Below are positions 33,440 through 44,422 of a stretch of DNA of 64,000 nt, piece by piece (the stretch's first letter is position 1; the number at the start of each line of letters is the position of its first letter). Both the position numbers and the translations under genes were made by a program. The stretch is from Salvia splendens (taxonomy: Eukaryota > Streptophyta > Magnoliopsida > Lamiales > Lamiaceae). A model generated the notes under the pieces. The model saw nothing but the letters and a program-made list of their open reading frames with translations, ran no database searches and was not told the DNA's origin. The stretch lies in NCBI RefSeq assembly GCF_004379255.2, contig NC_056035.1, positions 23,560,502 through 23,624,501 of the forward strand, given 5' to 3'.

Positions 33440-33850
33440 CTATTGGATCGCACCAGCCTGCAGGCTCAAACCTGCAAGAAAATCTGCTACCTTATTCCCT
33501 TCTCTAAAAATATGGGAGATTCTCCAAACGCAACCCTCCAGTTCTTTCCTTACTCTAGCCAAAACATTACATATTTCAGCCGGGCCAAGATGGCCTGTGT
33601 GAAGCCACCGGACCACTGTTTCCGAATCTGACTCAATCGAGATACGGTTGCTATGTTTCTTCGCAAGCCTCTCGCCTATCATCAATGCCATGGCTTCAGC
33701 CTCCAGCCCTGACCCGGCATCCAGATCAGCAGCAAAGGTGGCAAGGATATCCCCCTCACTATCTCTAAGCACCCCTCCTCCCCCTGCCCGTTGAGGAAGC
33801 TGCTTGAAAGCACCATCTACATTGATTTTTATCCACAGGGGGTCGCCACT
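33440..33850 (-). pseudogene. C-terminal RNase H domain of the LINE ORF2
   Basis: The frame 33772-33440, with its upstream continuation from about 33850 (INVDGAF reading), matches plant-type RNase H (RVT_3): an Asp strand, LEAEAMALMIGERLAKK with the catalytic Glu helix, then SISIESDSE-like ISIESDSETVVRWL and FREGNKVADFLAGL with the last acidic residue. It is one frame off from the rest of ORF2, so a frameshift near 33830 separates it. Confidence 0.85.
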
Positions 33851-36800
33851 GTACCCTACCCACCTTCTTCCTTCGCACCTTCGGATCCCTGCTCACCATC
33901 TCATCCAGCTTAGGACTACAATATTTCCAATGTTCAGGGCCTAGTAACTTGGCCACAACCAAATGCCTCAACTTCACATTAACTCTCTTGATCACATTTG
34001 CCACATCAAAAGCCTTATCCCTGTGAACATTTTCATTGCGTTCTGTCCAGATAAACCAAAGGATTAAACTAGGGAGGATCACAGCCACGTGCTGATTAGA
34101 ATTAACGCCGAGGGACCTCTGCCACTATCTGAATCTCAATTCCAAATTTTCCCCAATCTCACCAAACGGAAGCACCTAAGGGAACCATTCTGCAAAGTGG
34201 TTCCAGACCCTCCTAGCCGCTTCACCATTGACAAACAAATGTAATCTTGATTCCACCTGAGACTTCTCACAGCATCTACATTTTGAAGCAAGCGTAATCC
34301 CCCTCCACTGCATCTTCGTATCCACCGAGATTCTGTTCGCCAAGAGACGCCAAAGGAACAAGGAAATTGAAGCAAGCGTAATCCCCCTCTCACCTCTATC
34401 TCGCACCAGATTCCCTGCTGATGCCAGGGAAAAATCCCCATTTCCTGTAAGTTTCCATCTTCCCATATCTCTACTCCTTCCATCAAACGTGATTTGCAAG
34501 ATCTTATCAATAACTCTATCCGGTAACCCCACCTCCTCTGCCAGAATCTAGAGTCCCTCCTCATTCCAATGATCATCCAACCATAAATCCTTAACCTTCA
34601 ATGTGGAACTAACCACACCTGGGTCACACATCTCTACAAGAGGCGTACTCAGCACCCAGGAATCATACCAAAAACTGATCTCACCATTCCCCAGAACCCA
34701 CCGAACCTGCTCCCGACAAAGGCTTCCTACTTTAAACAACCGTCTCCACATCAGGCTAAATCGGTTTGAGCGGTAGGTTACCAGAGGGAAGGATTTGGAG
34801 CAATATTTCTGATGCATGTACCGCGCCCACAACGACCTTTGCTCCCGAAACCTCCACCACATCTTGATGCTAAAAGCCTCAATAACATCTGCCAAGTTCC
34901 GAATCCCCACACCCCCTTCCTCTATCGGAAGACATACCCGCTGCCATTTAATCCAATGTGTTTTCCTTGACGTATTGCATGAGCCCCACAAAAATCTAGC
35001 CATGACTTGTTCAATCTGTTTTAAAGCCCCCTTGGTGGGATTAAGAACTTGGAAGATATGAATGGGAAGAGCCCCAAGGACACTTTTAATCAGAGTTAGC
35101 CGGCCGCCAAAGGATAAGTTCCTGTGACTCCAACTATGGATTCGTGCCGAGATCTTATCCTGCAGGAACATAAACAAACTTGTTTTCTTCGGGCCTCTGA
35201 AAATAAGCACTCCAAGATAAAGAAAAGGGAGTTCTCGTTGCTGGAAACCACTAGCTTCCATGACTTCTCTTGCCCATGACTGATGTTTTTTGTCTAAATA
35301 AAAATAGCTCTTTCCCACATTTACTTTCTGACCCGAGACCTTCATGTAATGTTCTAGACACTCAACCAGCTCCAAAACTGACGCTCTCTGAGCTTGTGAG
35401 AATACAATTATATCATCCGCGTAAGCCAAATGAGAGATTCCCATAGTATATCTCATTTTTCGGTACATCATTTCTTTTCGCCCAAGGATGAGGCGATCAA
35501 GAAGCCTCGAGAGATAATCTGCTGCAAGAATGAACAGAGATGGGGAGATAGGATCCCCTTGCCTGAGGCCCCGAGACGACTTAAAGAAACCAGCAACACT
35601 CCCATTAATTAAGACCGAAAACCAACAAGGGGAGATGCAATTTTCAATAAAGCTTACCCACTTATCCGAGAAGCTCATCTTCTTTAACACCTTAAGAAGA
35701 AATGGCCACTGAACACGATCGTAATCTTTTTCCATGTCAAGTTTAAGGACCATGTTTGGAGATACCACTCCCTTCCAGATTTCATGAAACAACTCCTTCG
35801 CAAGGAACACATTGTCACTTAACAACCGACCTCTAATAAAACCACTCTGGTTCGACACTGTAAGTATTGGCAAAAGAGGAGCCATCCGAGAAGTAAGAAG
35901 CTTGGATATTATCTTATTTATAACGTTACACAGGCTGATTGGTCTAAACTCTGCCCACCTTGTAGGATTTTTCTTTTTTGGTATGAGAACAATAAGAGTG
36001 GCTGCAATACCTCTCGGAATCTGGGAGCCTGAAAAGAATTCCCGCACCGCATCAACCACATCTTCCTTGATAATCTCCCAGCAAACATGAAAGAACAAAG
36101 CAGAATATCCATCTAGGCCTGCAGCACTTTCAGCATTAATACTAAACACTACTTGCTTAATCTCATCCTCAAAAGGTGTTCTCTCCAGCATTTCCATATT
36201 TACATGATTAGGAAGGGATTCTAGGATACCAAGGTCCGGCTCCTCAAGAGACTCAACCTCGCCAGTTAGTAAATTTTTAAAGAAGTTTCCAGCCGAGTCT
36301 CTGATATCCTTGTCCTCTGTCAGAATATGATCTCCATCTTCAATCATATGGATTCTAGATTTAATTCTCTTTTGCTTTACCCATCCATGGAAAAATTTTG
36401 TGTTCCTCTCTCCCTCCGCCACCCATTTAAGTGCTGCCTTCTGCCGCCAATAATCCTCCTCCATTTTAAGCTTCAAGATAAAATTAGCCGTCGACCTATT
36501 CAATTCAGAGCGCAAATCTGGAGAAGGGTCCTGCTCATACCTTTCCATGGCTTCTTTAGCCTCTACTTCCGCCTTTTTCAGCCCTTCAAATACATTACCA
36601 AAAACTACTCGATTCCAGATTTTCAAACTACTTTTCAGCTGGTTCAGTTTAATCTGCATATTGATCATTCCTCTTGTACCTGTTCCCTCCCTCCAGCATC
36701 TATCAACCTCATTAAGGAACAAGTGGTATCTTACCCACATGTTCTGAAATCGAAAGGAAGGTTTAGCACGTGGCCCCGGAAGTCGGGCCTCCACCAGCAG

Positions 36801-36992
36801 AGGGCAATGATCAGATAAGATCCTGGGAAGGTTTGAAACATGGGTAGACTCAAGCATGTTCGCCCATCCCTCACCCAGAAGAACTCTATCTAGCCTCTCA
36901 AAAACGTTCCCTCGTGCCCATGTGAACTTGGGTCCATCAGCTCCCACATCTAGGAGTTGGCAATCGCTGATGGCCTCGGCAAAGTCCAACAT
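33765..36992 (-). pseudogene. LINE ORF2 main part: endonuclease end, reverse transcriptase, zf-RVT
   Basis: One frame runs from 36992 to 33765, broken by TAG 34548-34550 and a second stop near 34176. The N-terminus is the endonuclease C-terminal half, ending with LSDHCPLLVEARL (the conserved S-D-H). RT follows with FRPISLCNVINKIISKLL, NQSGFIRGR, GLRQGDPISPSLFI and catalytic AYADDIIVF. The motif usually read KAYDRVQW is KDYDRVQW here. Beyond the first stop, CRCCEKSQVESRLHLF is the zf-RVT-like cysteine/histidine motif. The enzyme would nick DNA and reverse transcribe at the nick in the nucleus. The 814-codon open part is long for a dead copy, so decay is moderate. Confidence 0.95.
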
Positions 36993-37459
36993 TCTCTCCT
37001 TCTCTTCCTCACACCCCCTTGTCTCTCCTCTTCAGATACAAAAGTGTTAAAATCACCTCCAACTAGCCAAGGCAACCCATCCAAACTAGCTGCAATTTCC
37101 CGAAGTTTATCCCACATCTCTAATCTGCCTTCCCTAAAGCATTTACCATACACCACAGAAACAAAGAAGGGTGCCGGCAACAGGGGTGTCTCAAACCTCG
37201 CATGTAGAACCTGCTTAGAATCATCCCACCCATCCACCTCAAAACCCTCCGCTGCAAAAATCCAAATCTGCCCATTACAATTAACACCCTTAAAATGCAA
37301 ACCAAAGACCCTGCTAAAGAAGTCAGGTTTAGGTTTAATTAAAGGTTCAATGATTGCCAACACCGAGACCTTATTGTTCTTCACCAATCTTTTTATCATG
37401 CTCTGGGTATTTACGTTAGCTACACCCCGAGCATTCCAAATCAGCAAGTTAATTGACAT
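36950..37459 (-). pseudogene. LINE ORF2 N-terminus: AP-type endonuclease
   Basis: It starts MSINLLIWNARGVANVNTQ, the typical plant L1 ORF2 opening with the catalytic Asn. It continues with an EPLIKP segment for the metal-binding Glu and LVGGDFNTFVSEEERQGG for the Asp/Asn pair. A frameshift near 36970-36990 separates it from the remainder of the endonuclease, which starts MLDFAEAISDCQLLD in the next frame. It is the true start of ORF2, and about 50 bp of spacer separate it from the end of ORF1. Confidence 0.9.
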
Positions 37460-37507
37460 GAGAAACTAAGGCAGATGAGACCCCTTGTTCAATCCTCCCA
37501 TTCTTTC

Positions 37508-39852
37508 CTACCCTCTCCTCCACCAGCCCTGCATGATCCAGACCTGCCCCCTTTTATCCAGGAGCCGATCCTGCTCCATCTCATTATCATGATCTGGATC
37601 TTCCTCTGGGTACCAATCTCCTTCGTCTTCATACACATCAGGGTCAAAGTCTCCATTTGGCAACATCTTCCTGTACCGGCCGCGAGAGCTAAATCCTTTC
37701 TCAAACTTCCCACCAGAGCTCCCAGAAGGATCGATGGAAACTGAGCTCAGAACCGAGAACATATTCTTAGAGAACCTCGGCGACAACCCACCTTCACCTG
37801 AAGCACAGCCAGACCCCCCCTCCTCCGTTCTCTACTCCCAGACGAACTTCCCCTCAGTCCCACCGCATCCCCAGCCCCTTTCCCCTGTTTCCCACGCCTC
37901 CTCCCTGGTCGGAGAAACTCCCCTCCCCCAAGTTCATGAACTTCCTCTACCAATAACCCCTTATCTTTCCCAGAACCAAACCCCACTCCTTCTCCACCAT
38001 CCTGTGCCACACTCATTTCCTCGTCCCTTGGGACCAACTCATTAGTCAAGACTCCCAAAACCTTCTCTCCTCCCTTGCCCCCCATCTCCTCCTGAGGCAC
38101 CTCCTTACTTTTCTGAAAATTATAGGTCCTTTTTGCCAGTTTTTCCCTCTTACCGTTAGCATAACATACCTCGCTAGAGTGCCCAAAATGTTTACAGTCA
38201 TAACAATATTGCGGAATACGATCCCATTTTACTATCTGCCTGATTTCTCTCCCCTGAAAATCCAAGACAATTTCCTGAGTTTGTGTCTGTGATATGTCTA
38301 TCTTGATGCACATTCTAGCAAAGGACAATCTGGTCCGAGAAATCGTCACGTGATCCACCTGCAAAGGCTCTCCAAGTAGACCTCCAATCGCAAATAAAGC
38401 CAATTTTTCGAACAAATGAATAGGCAGCCCTATCAAATTACACCAAACAGCCGCTATAGGTGACTCAAAAAAAGGGTCGAAATCCGGCGTCCATTTAAAC
38501 ACTCGCATATGGTGTCGCTCAACAAACCACACCGGCATTCCATTCGCCCCCCCCAACAATTTCACATAATCTTCTAATAAGCTGAATTGAATCAGCACAT
38601 GCTTAGCATTTATGTACTTCCATGAGAACTCTCCCTTGAACCTCATTCCTATGAAAGCATTCTGAATATGCTGTGAAGAGGAGATGGAGTGAGAAAACTT
38701 ACCCACTATAGCGTGTCCCATTTTCTCTGCAAGGTAGGATGTTTTCTCACTTGAGAAGTGGATTGAAGGAAGCCCCGAGCATTCACCCTGTACCCCCATT
38801 TTCCTCATCTTTTCTGGCTCAAAGCTGACCGGCTGTTTTCCCCAGGAATTGGGCCCATCTGCCAACGAGGACTTATAGGATTTCCCCCCTGCTATTTGTT
38901 ACCATCTGCGTTCGGAATTGGCCCTCCGTTGTTCTTGCTCGACTTTTCTTTGTTCTGGTTTTCCCCCATCCTCGGCATCTCCTTTCCCCCTGCACCTCTA
39001 AACGTTTCCTTCCCTTTACCACTCCGTAGATTATCTTTGGATAGTGGTGGAAACTCTTCCTTAACCACCTTACTCAAATCATGGTTCATTTCTAGATCAT
39101 CTTTTCCATTTCCCCCAATGGGTTCGGTTCAAGCCTTAGGTCATCCCCTCCATTTCCACTCAACTTCACCTCTGCACACCCTTGCTTTCCCATAAATTCC
39201 ATCTCCTGCAGAGGTTGAGATGAAACTAAATCCAGCACCAGATCAACATCATGTCCCTCCGGTAACCTGACCATCTGCATACTTCTCTTTTCTATCAGGT
39301 CACAATGTGAAGCCGAGACCCCCATTTCCCCAGAACATGTTCCATCCTCCTTCAAAATCCCCTCACCACCAGAGCCCATCCGACAAAATCCACCATCCAC
39401 ATCCCCCTTCTCATTCCCAGAAACCTCCATCAAACCCCCAGGCAAGGCTTTACCCTCTGATATGGATCCCAATGCCTTTAATCCACTTTCCCCTGCTCTC
39501 TTATTTCCCTTAAACCCCTTCATCTCCGATCCCTCAACCCCCTTCAGACTCGCTAGACGTAACGCCCTTCCACGCAGACCTCCCTTTCTCATCTCAGCCA
39601 TCCTCAGCAGTGGAGATTTCGGCCTAGTTTTGGCTAGGCGAGCGACAGATCGAAGAGATTTCTTTCTTTCCGAGTATGTTTTTCAGGCAATTTGGCTAGG
39701 CGGGCGACAGACTCAACATCTCCTTTCTCACCCAGCATCTCCATCCCTTTGGTCTCAATTTCCATCCCTTTCTCCTCAGTCTCGACCCTCTCATCGCTAC
39801 CCAGCAACCCCGGTGGATCCCCTACCTGCAACTCCCCCATTCTCACGGCCAC
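37508..39852 (-). pseudogene. LINE ORF1 (DUF4283-type, CCHC zinc knuckle), frameshifted
   Basis: At least five frame segments (39852-39634, 39601-39092, 39089-38892, 38865-37747, 37786-37508) read as one decayed ORF1. The best part, 372 codons, has the DUF4283-like region (KYINAKHVLIQFSLLEDYVK, then PIAAVWCNLIGLPIHLFEK). It is followed by the knuckle CYDCKHFGHSSEVC, which fits C-x2-C-x4-H-x4-C exactly. A charged, disordered tail ends with DVYEDEGDWYPEEDPDHD. ORF1 proteins of plant L1 elements bind RNA to form the transposition particle. The start Met at 39852 is a guess. Confidence 0.85.
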
Positions 39853-39917
39853 AGCGAAGGAGAAGCCCTAACCCCCAAATCGAGAAATAGAACACGAATC
39901 AACGAATGTAGATCACG

Positions 39918-39998
39918 AAACAGTAGCCAGAAATTGGTGAAACAGTAGCCAGAAACCAATGAAACAGTAGCCAGAAATCAAAGGAACAGTGGACAAAA
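39918..39998. repeat. Short tandem repeats in the LINE 5' UTR
   Basis: 'gaaacagtagccagaaa' is repeated three times at spacings of about 23-24 bp, with a fourth degenerate copy ('ggaacagtggacaaaac'). 5' UTR repeats are common in LINE promoters; a promoter role here is inference. Confidence 0.75.
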
Positions 39999-40101
39999 CG
40001 CAGAAACCACTCGTGATTTTACTGTGTGTAAATCGCACACACTAAGTGTGAAATTGAGAGCCTACCATCCTTTAATTTGATATATGATTGAAATAGTTTC
40101 T

Positions 40102-40115
40102 CAAGTCTAACAGTT
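40102..40115. repeat. LINE target-site duplication, right copy
   Basis: CAAGTCTAACAGTT, matching 32980-32993. Element B's RT reading continues on each side of the LINE. Confidence 0.95.
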
Positions 40116-40755
40116 CTTGCAACTGAATCTTCAATTCTGCCAACTCTTTAGGGGCCATTCGGTATGGCGCTTTTGATACTGGCGCAGACCCTGGTTCCAA
40201 ATCAATAGTGAACTCCAATTGTCTGTTGGGTGGCGGTCCAGGCAAAGCTTCCGGAAACACATCAGGAAAATCTCGTACTACTGCTACGTCTTCCACTTTC
40301 AAATCCTTCTTTTTCTCTTCGTTCAAGTACACAAGATACGCCGGACGCCCTTTTCTTATCATCGTGGTTGCTTGCAAAGCGGAGATTATGGAGGCTCGTC
40401 GGTTCATGGAGATCCCATATAAGATAGTCGGCTCTTTGCCCGGGGCTTGAAAAGAAATCTGTCTCTCTTTACAGTGAATCATTGTGTGGTTCTCGGTAAG
40501 CGAATCCATTCCCAAAATTATGACTACGTTCTCCAAAGGCATAACGTACAAAAGTTAGGCCACTACTCCTAATTCTCCTAACACAAAGTCTATGTTCGAG
40601 CAAGTTCGCACAATATCAATTAAACTTCCACCAGGTGAAGACAACCTCAAACCCAATTCAACATGTCTACAAACACGTCCGCATAAAGTGTATTCGAAAA
40701 GCTCAACCTCACCCATTCCTCCAAGTGTAGCATTAAGAACTCGAAAATTGATCAA
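40116..40755 (-). pseudogene. Protease C-terminus and RT N-terminus of element B
   Basis: In minus-strand order: a degraded protease beginning with ...SCSNI-like RTCSNIDFVLGELGVVA, then YVMPLENVVIILGMDSLTEN. The protease-RT linker follows ([20 protein letters not shown]), then the RT entry [19 protein letters not shown] and [12 protein letters not shown], where the LINE interrupts. The catalytic D-T-G of the protease is absent; the sequence is unrelated upstream of about 40720. A stop near 40555 splits the stretch. Confidence 0.85.
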
Positions 40756-43051
40756 GCAGTCTTACTTGGATATGAATTGATTTCAAAATTGTAGCTACAC
40801 TGCTGAAAATGTCTTAAGCAGAAAGGCTGCAGAATTAATCAAGAAAACAATGTCTCTAGCTCGACTCTTTCGGGTCTCACTAACTTGCAACAATTAGTTA
40901 TGATCATCTCCACGGAGCTTGAAAGAACATAAGATAGATCATGAATATAGGGTGGAATCGAATTAAATCTCAAGTCTCGTAGTAGGCTACGAAGGTCAAA
41001 GGAACTTTTGAAAGAAAATCTAGTGGATTGAATTCGTTAAGGCAAGGTACAAAATGTAGGCCTTAACTTTGTTTTGTAAAAAGAAAAGTTATAATATGGA
41101 TATGATACGTATAGTGGAACAAAACCAAAAGAATTTCACTCTGTATGAAAGATCTTGAACAGACATGTTTACGGAATGAAAGGCTGAAAAAAATAGTTCG
41201 AAGAAGAATATCCCATAGAAAACATGTCTGTGAAACGTGAACATGTTGAAGGACATAACTGCAAGCAGCCTTAGAAATGAAGTTTAATAGCAAAGGCTCA
41301 CAAGGTCAAAATATTGTTCGTAAATAATAGGTCAAGGAAGACTACAATCGATCCAAGTGTCCAAAGTTATGAAGGCAACACCACTTTCCAAGAACTGAAA
41401 GTGAGTTATGACTCAATGGATGAAAAGAAATAATAAACGTTACTTGAAAAGAGTGAGTGAAACAAGATTTAAATAGACAGGGGCTCACGATTATTTGAAA
41501 GGTCCTGAAAGACAGCTCCTTAGAATCCAAGTAAGAACTGTTGATTAAAAAGTTCGTTCTAGCTTTTAAAATCGCACCTCCTCATTCATCTTTCGCGGGC
41601 CGAAACTGGTAATATCGCTCAAGGAGCTGTGGGTTCCACGCTGAGATTCTTCATATCGTTGCCACTAATAATGATAGTCGGAATCCATATCTTCATAATA
41701 TTCTTTGCACCTCATAAAAACCATTCTCTTAAAACATCGCAATTATACTCGCGCTCCTAACGTGCTATAACAGTCATCTTCGTCGCACCACCACTTTTGA
41801 CGCAAGAATGAGTTTACATCTTAGATCACAAGTATGATCTCTCCCCGTTGTAGGATTAAATCATTTAGCATCTCCTCTTGAAGTTCTTTTTGTACGTAAT
41901 GTCTCTTTGTATTCTCTTTATTCTTATCGTTCAGGAAAAACGATAGTGAATTTGTAATCAACTAATGGAGTTTGAATTCGCACTACATATTTCCATTTAT
42001 CTTATCCCTCATAAAAGTGATATTGTAGTTGTAACACGATATCGTTCGATCAAACAGACATCTTGGTCATTCTAGGTTTGCAACAAAGTTCATAGTATCA
42101 TACTTTCTTCTACCAACACTTTCATAAAGTACCTCACACTTTTACGTTCATAATTCATCACTTAAAACATGATTCACATACCAAAAGATTCAACATGCAT
42201 AAACGTATATCGCCATGCATAACTACGTCATATTCCTCATTCACTTCCAGATCTAAATTTTCCCAAAAGAAACGAACTAACATGCTTTCGTTCAAGGTTC
42301 AAAGATTTTTCGAAATTTTCAACAATTTTCCATAGCATGTTATAGTTTTGTCAATCAAATTCCACTATGAACAACTAGTCCTTACCATTGTAAAACATCA
42401 ACCTCAAAGTTTTTTTTTCCACATAATCAGACACCATGCACTTCACCTATATGTTTGAAACAAACATTTTTTTTAAAAAGTTACAACATTGTCAAAACAA
42501 CTCATCAATCTTCATCTTTCGTATAAAACACTCCATCTTCCTATGTTCACATGCTTACGTCATCACTTTCACACATATAACACATACTTAGGACATCATA
42601 CCAATCTTGCTCATGTCCCACATAATCAAACCATAACAATATCATATTCACACATACAACACGTGCTTAGATCATATTGCCAATCATGCTCATATTCCAC
42701 ATAATCACACTATCACAATATCGTTTTCACACATATAACACGTGTTTAGATCATCACGCAAATCATGCTCACATTTACGTCCTTTTCACATCATTTATTC
42801 ACGAATTTAGAATCACATCACTTCATCACGTAATTACATGCTCATGCATTCTTTTGCCCAAACCATCCTCATCATATCATCAATCTTATACATCGTTCTC
42901 ATATTTCATCAACAACTTAAAACATACCTCACTTTCCTTGGTTGAGCGTGATGCTTGGATGTTGAGCCTTCGTGACACTTCTAGTCAATAAGGGTTCACT
43001 AATCTAGACTTAAAGTGAAAGAAGACTCTCGGACCAGAGCGACAGAACAAA
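40756..43051 (-). other. Gag-less leader of element B
   Basis: About 2.3 kb with no gag or zinc knuckle on either strand. It is homologous to the leader of element A over most of its length, including the minisatellite (about 42566-42770) and the segment next to the primer site ('ttggttgagcgtgatgctt' near 42938 and 24375). ORFs 42489-42704 and 42677-42991 lie on the minisatellite and are not genes. Confidence 0.75.
42560..42775 (-). repeat. Leader tandem repeat in element B, about 80-bp unit
   Basis: 'cacacatataacacatactt' types recur at about 42568, 42648 and 42730. Same unit as in A's leader and, reversed, in D. Confidence 0.8.
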
Positions 43052-43063
43052 GCTCTGATACCA
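43052..43063 (-). other. Primer-binding site of element B
   Basis: The minus strand reads TGGTATCAGAGC, three bases after the LTR end GGTCGTGACA at 43067. Confidence 0.95.
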
Positions 43064-43066
43064 CTC

Positions 43067-44422
43067 TGTCACGACCGCCCAAACTAGGGGTACTACAAAC
43101 GAGGCGATCATGACCATGGGATAACATTAAAGACAACATTTAAGGATAACATTTTATATGAAAACTTAATTAGCTTAAAGGAATAATATTTTAGTTCATT
43201 AAAAGTTTAGACAACAAATTTTTAGTTTAAAGAAACTTAATGTTATAAATTTATTATTAATTAGCAACGACTTATGGCAAAGGATTTTTCAAAAGAAGCA
43301 GCGGAGAAAAAAATAAATATTAAAATCCAATTAACTTCCAAAAGAAAACATTTGGTTTATTTCACGAAAAACCATTTCAGAGTAACAAGGTAAACATCAG
43401 ATTAACGCCTAACACAATCAAACATGCTCAAACACAGTACGAAACAGAATAAAGTCTTGAGGCATAGTTCAAAAATATAGCAGTGGAAATAAGGTTTAAA
43501 GAGAGTCAAGGATGACGTCTATGTATGAAGACACAACGCATCCAAAGTTCCTAGGCCAACTCAACATCCACCTCAACATCCCGCTCAACCTGCACATAGG
43601 GAAAAACATATGCAGGGCTGAGTACTTGTTGTACTCAATGGGCTCATGCCGAAAACATTTATACAGTTATGTCATCCATACCAGTGATCTCGAGTTTTAT
43701 ACGCAGTAAAGAAATATCATCGAGAACACAAAAACGTTTCATAGACTGACCAGTCAAATAATCTTCTCATTTTCTCAACAATCCATCAATCACAATCATC
43801 AATCCACAGTGCGACGAAAGTGTGGCCACACTATTCGCCCACTAGACCGGCTGACTAGCAAGGACGGCTCCCGATCTCATCAGTGTACACAGCCTGACAG
43901 GGTTTGCGGCCCTACTCAGACCCGAATTCGTTTCACAACACAGCCATATAGCCTAACGCAGTAAACTCAGACGAACTAGGCATCAGGCATACAATCTCAA
44001 TCAAAACAATTCATGGCATGACATAACAAGTTAAACCACCCTTATAACACCACATCATATTTTCAGAAAATAAAAAGATTTGTAAAGAAAGCCCACCTCG
44101 CTGGCTTAATTAATTCAATATCCACATAAGGCAACCCTCGTTCCTTGTGCTCACGTACACACAATAACCCTTTCCAATCATCACAACACAAATCAGCCTT
44201 CCATAAATTTACATTACAATGCATGTCCTATCGTTTCTTTCATCGTTCTGTCAATTTACCCATCCCAACATTCATCAACATAAGGAAACACATGCCATAA
44301 TATTTCTCCACGTATCACACATAATCACGTCATAGGATACATTCCTTAATCATACGTGCATCACGTCATAGGATACATTCCTTAATCATACGTGCATCAT
44401 AGAATTCACCCAACTTGGCAAC
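43067..44422 (-). repeat. 5' LTR of element B, 3' portion
   Basis: From TGTCACGACC (43067) to the target site gcaac (44418-44422) of element C; the rest resumes at 56101. It includes a 36-bp tandem duplication at about 44325-44396 ('tcacgtcataggatacattc' twice) that the left LTR copy lacks. Confidence 0.95.

Larger units (their letters stand above)
32992..40101 (-). mobile_element. L1-type LINE, nearly full length, minus strand
   Basis: It is bounded by a 14-bp target duplication, with the poly-A tail visible as poly-T at 32992-33000. From the right it has a 5' UTR with short tandem repeats, ORF1 (39852-37508) with a CCHC knuckle, ORF2 (37459-33440) with endonuclease, RT, a zf-RVT-type segment and a C-terminal RNase H, then about 440 bp of 3' UTR. 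This is the plant L1 arrangement with an RNase H tail. Stops and frameshifts make this copy inactive. It interrupts element B's RT. Confidence 0.95.

Noticed and set aside
36327..36818. 163-codon plus ORF opposite LINE ORF2
   Set aside because: Antisense shadow of a clear reverse transcriptase frame.
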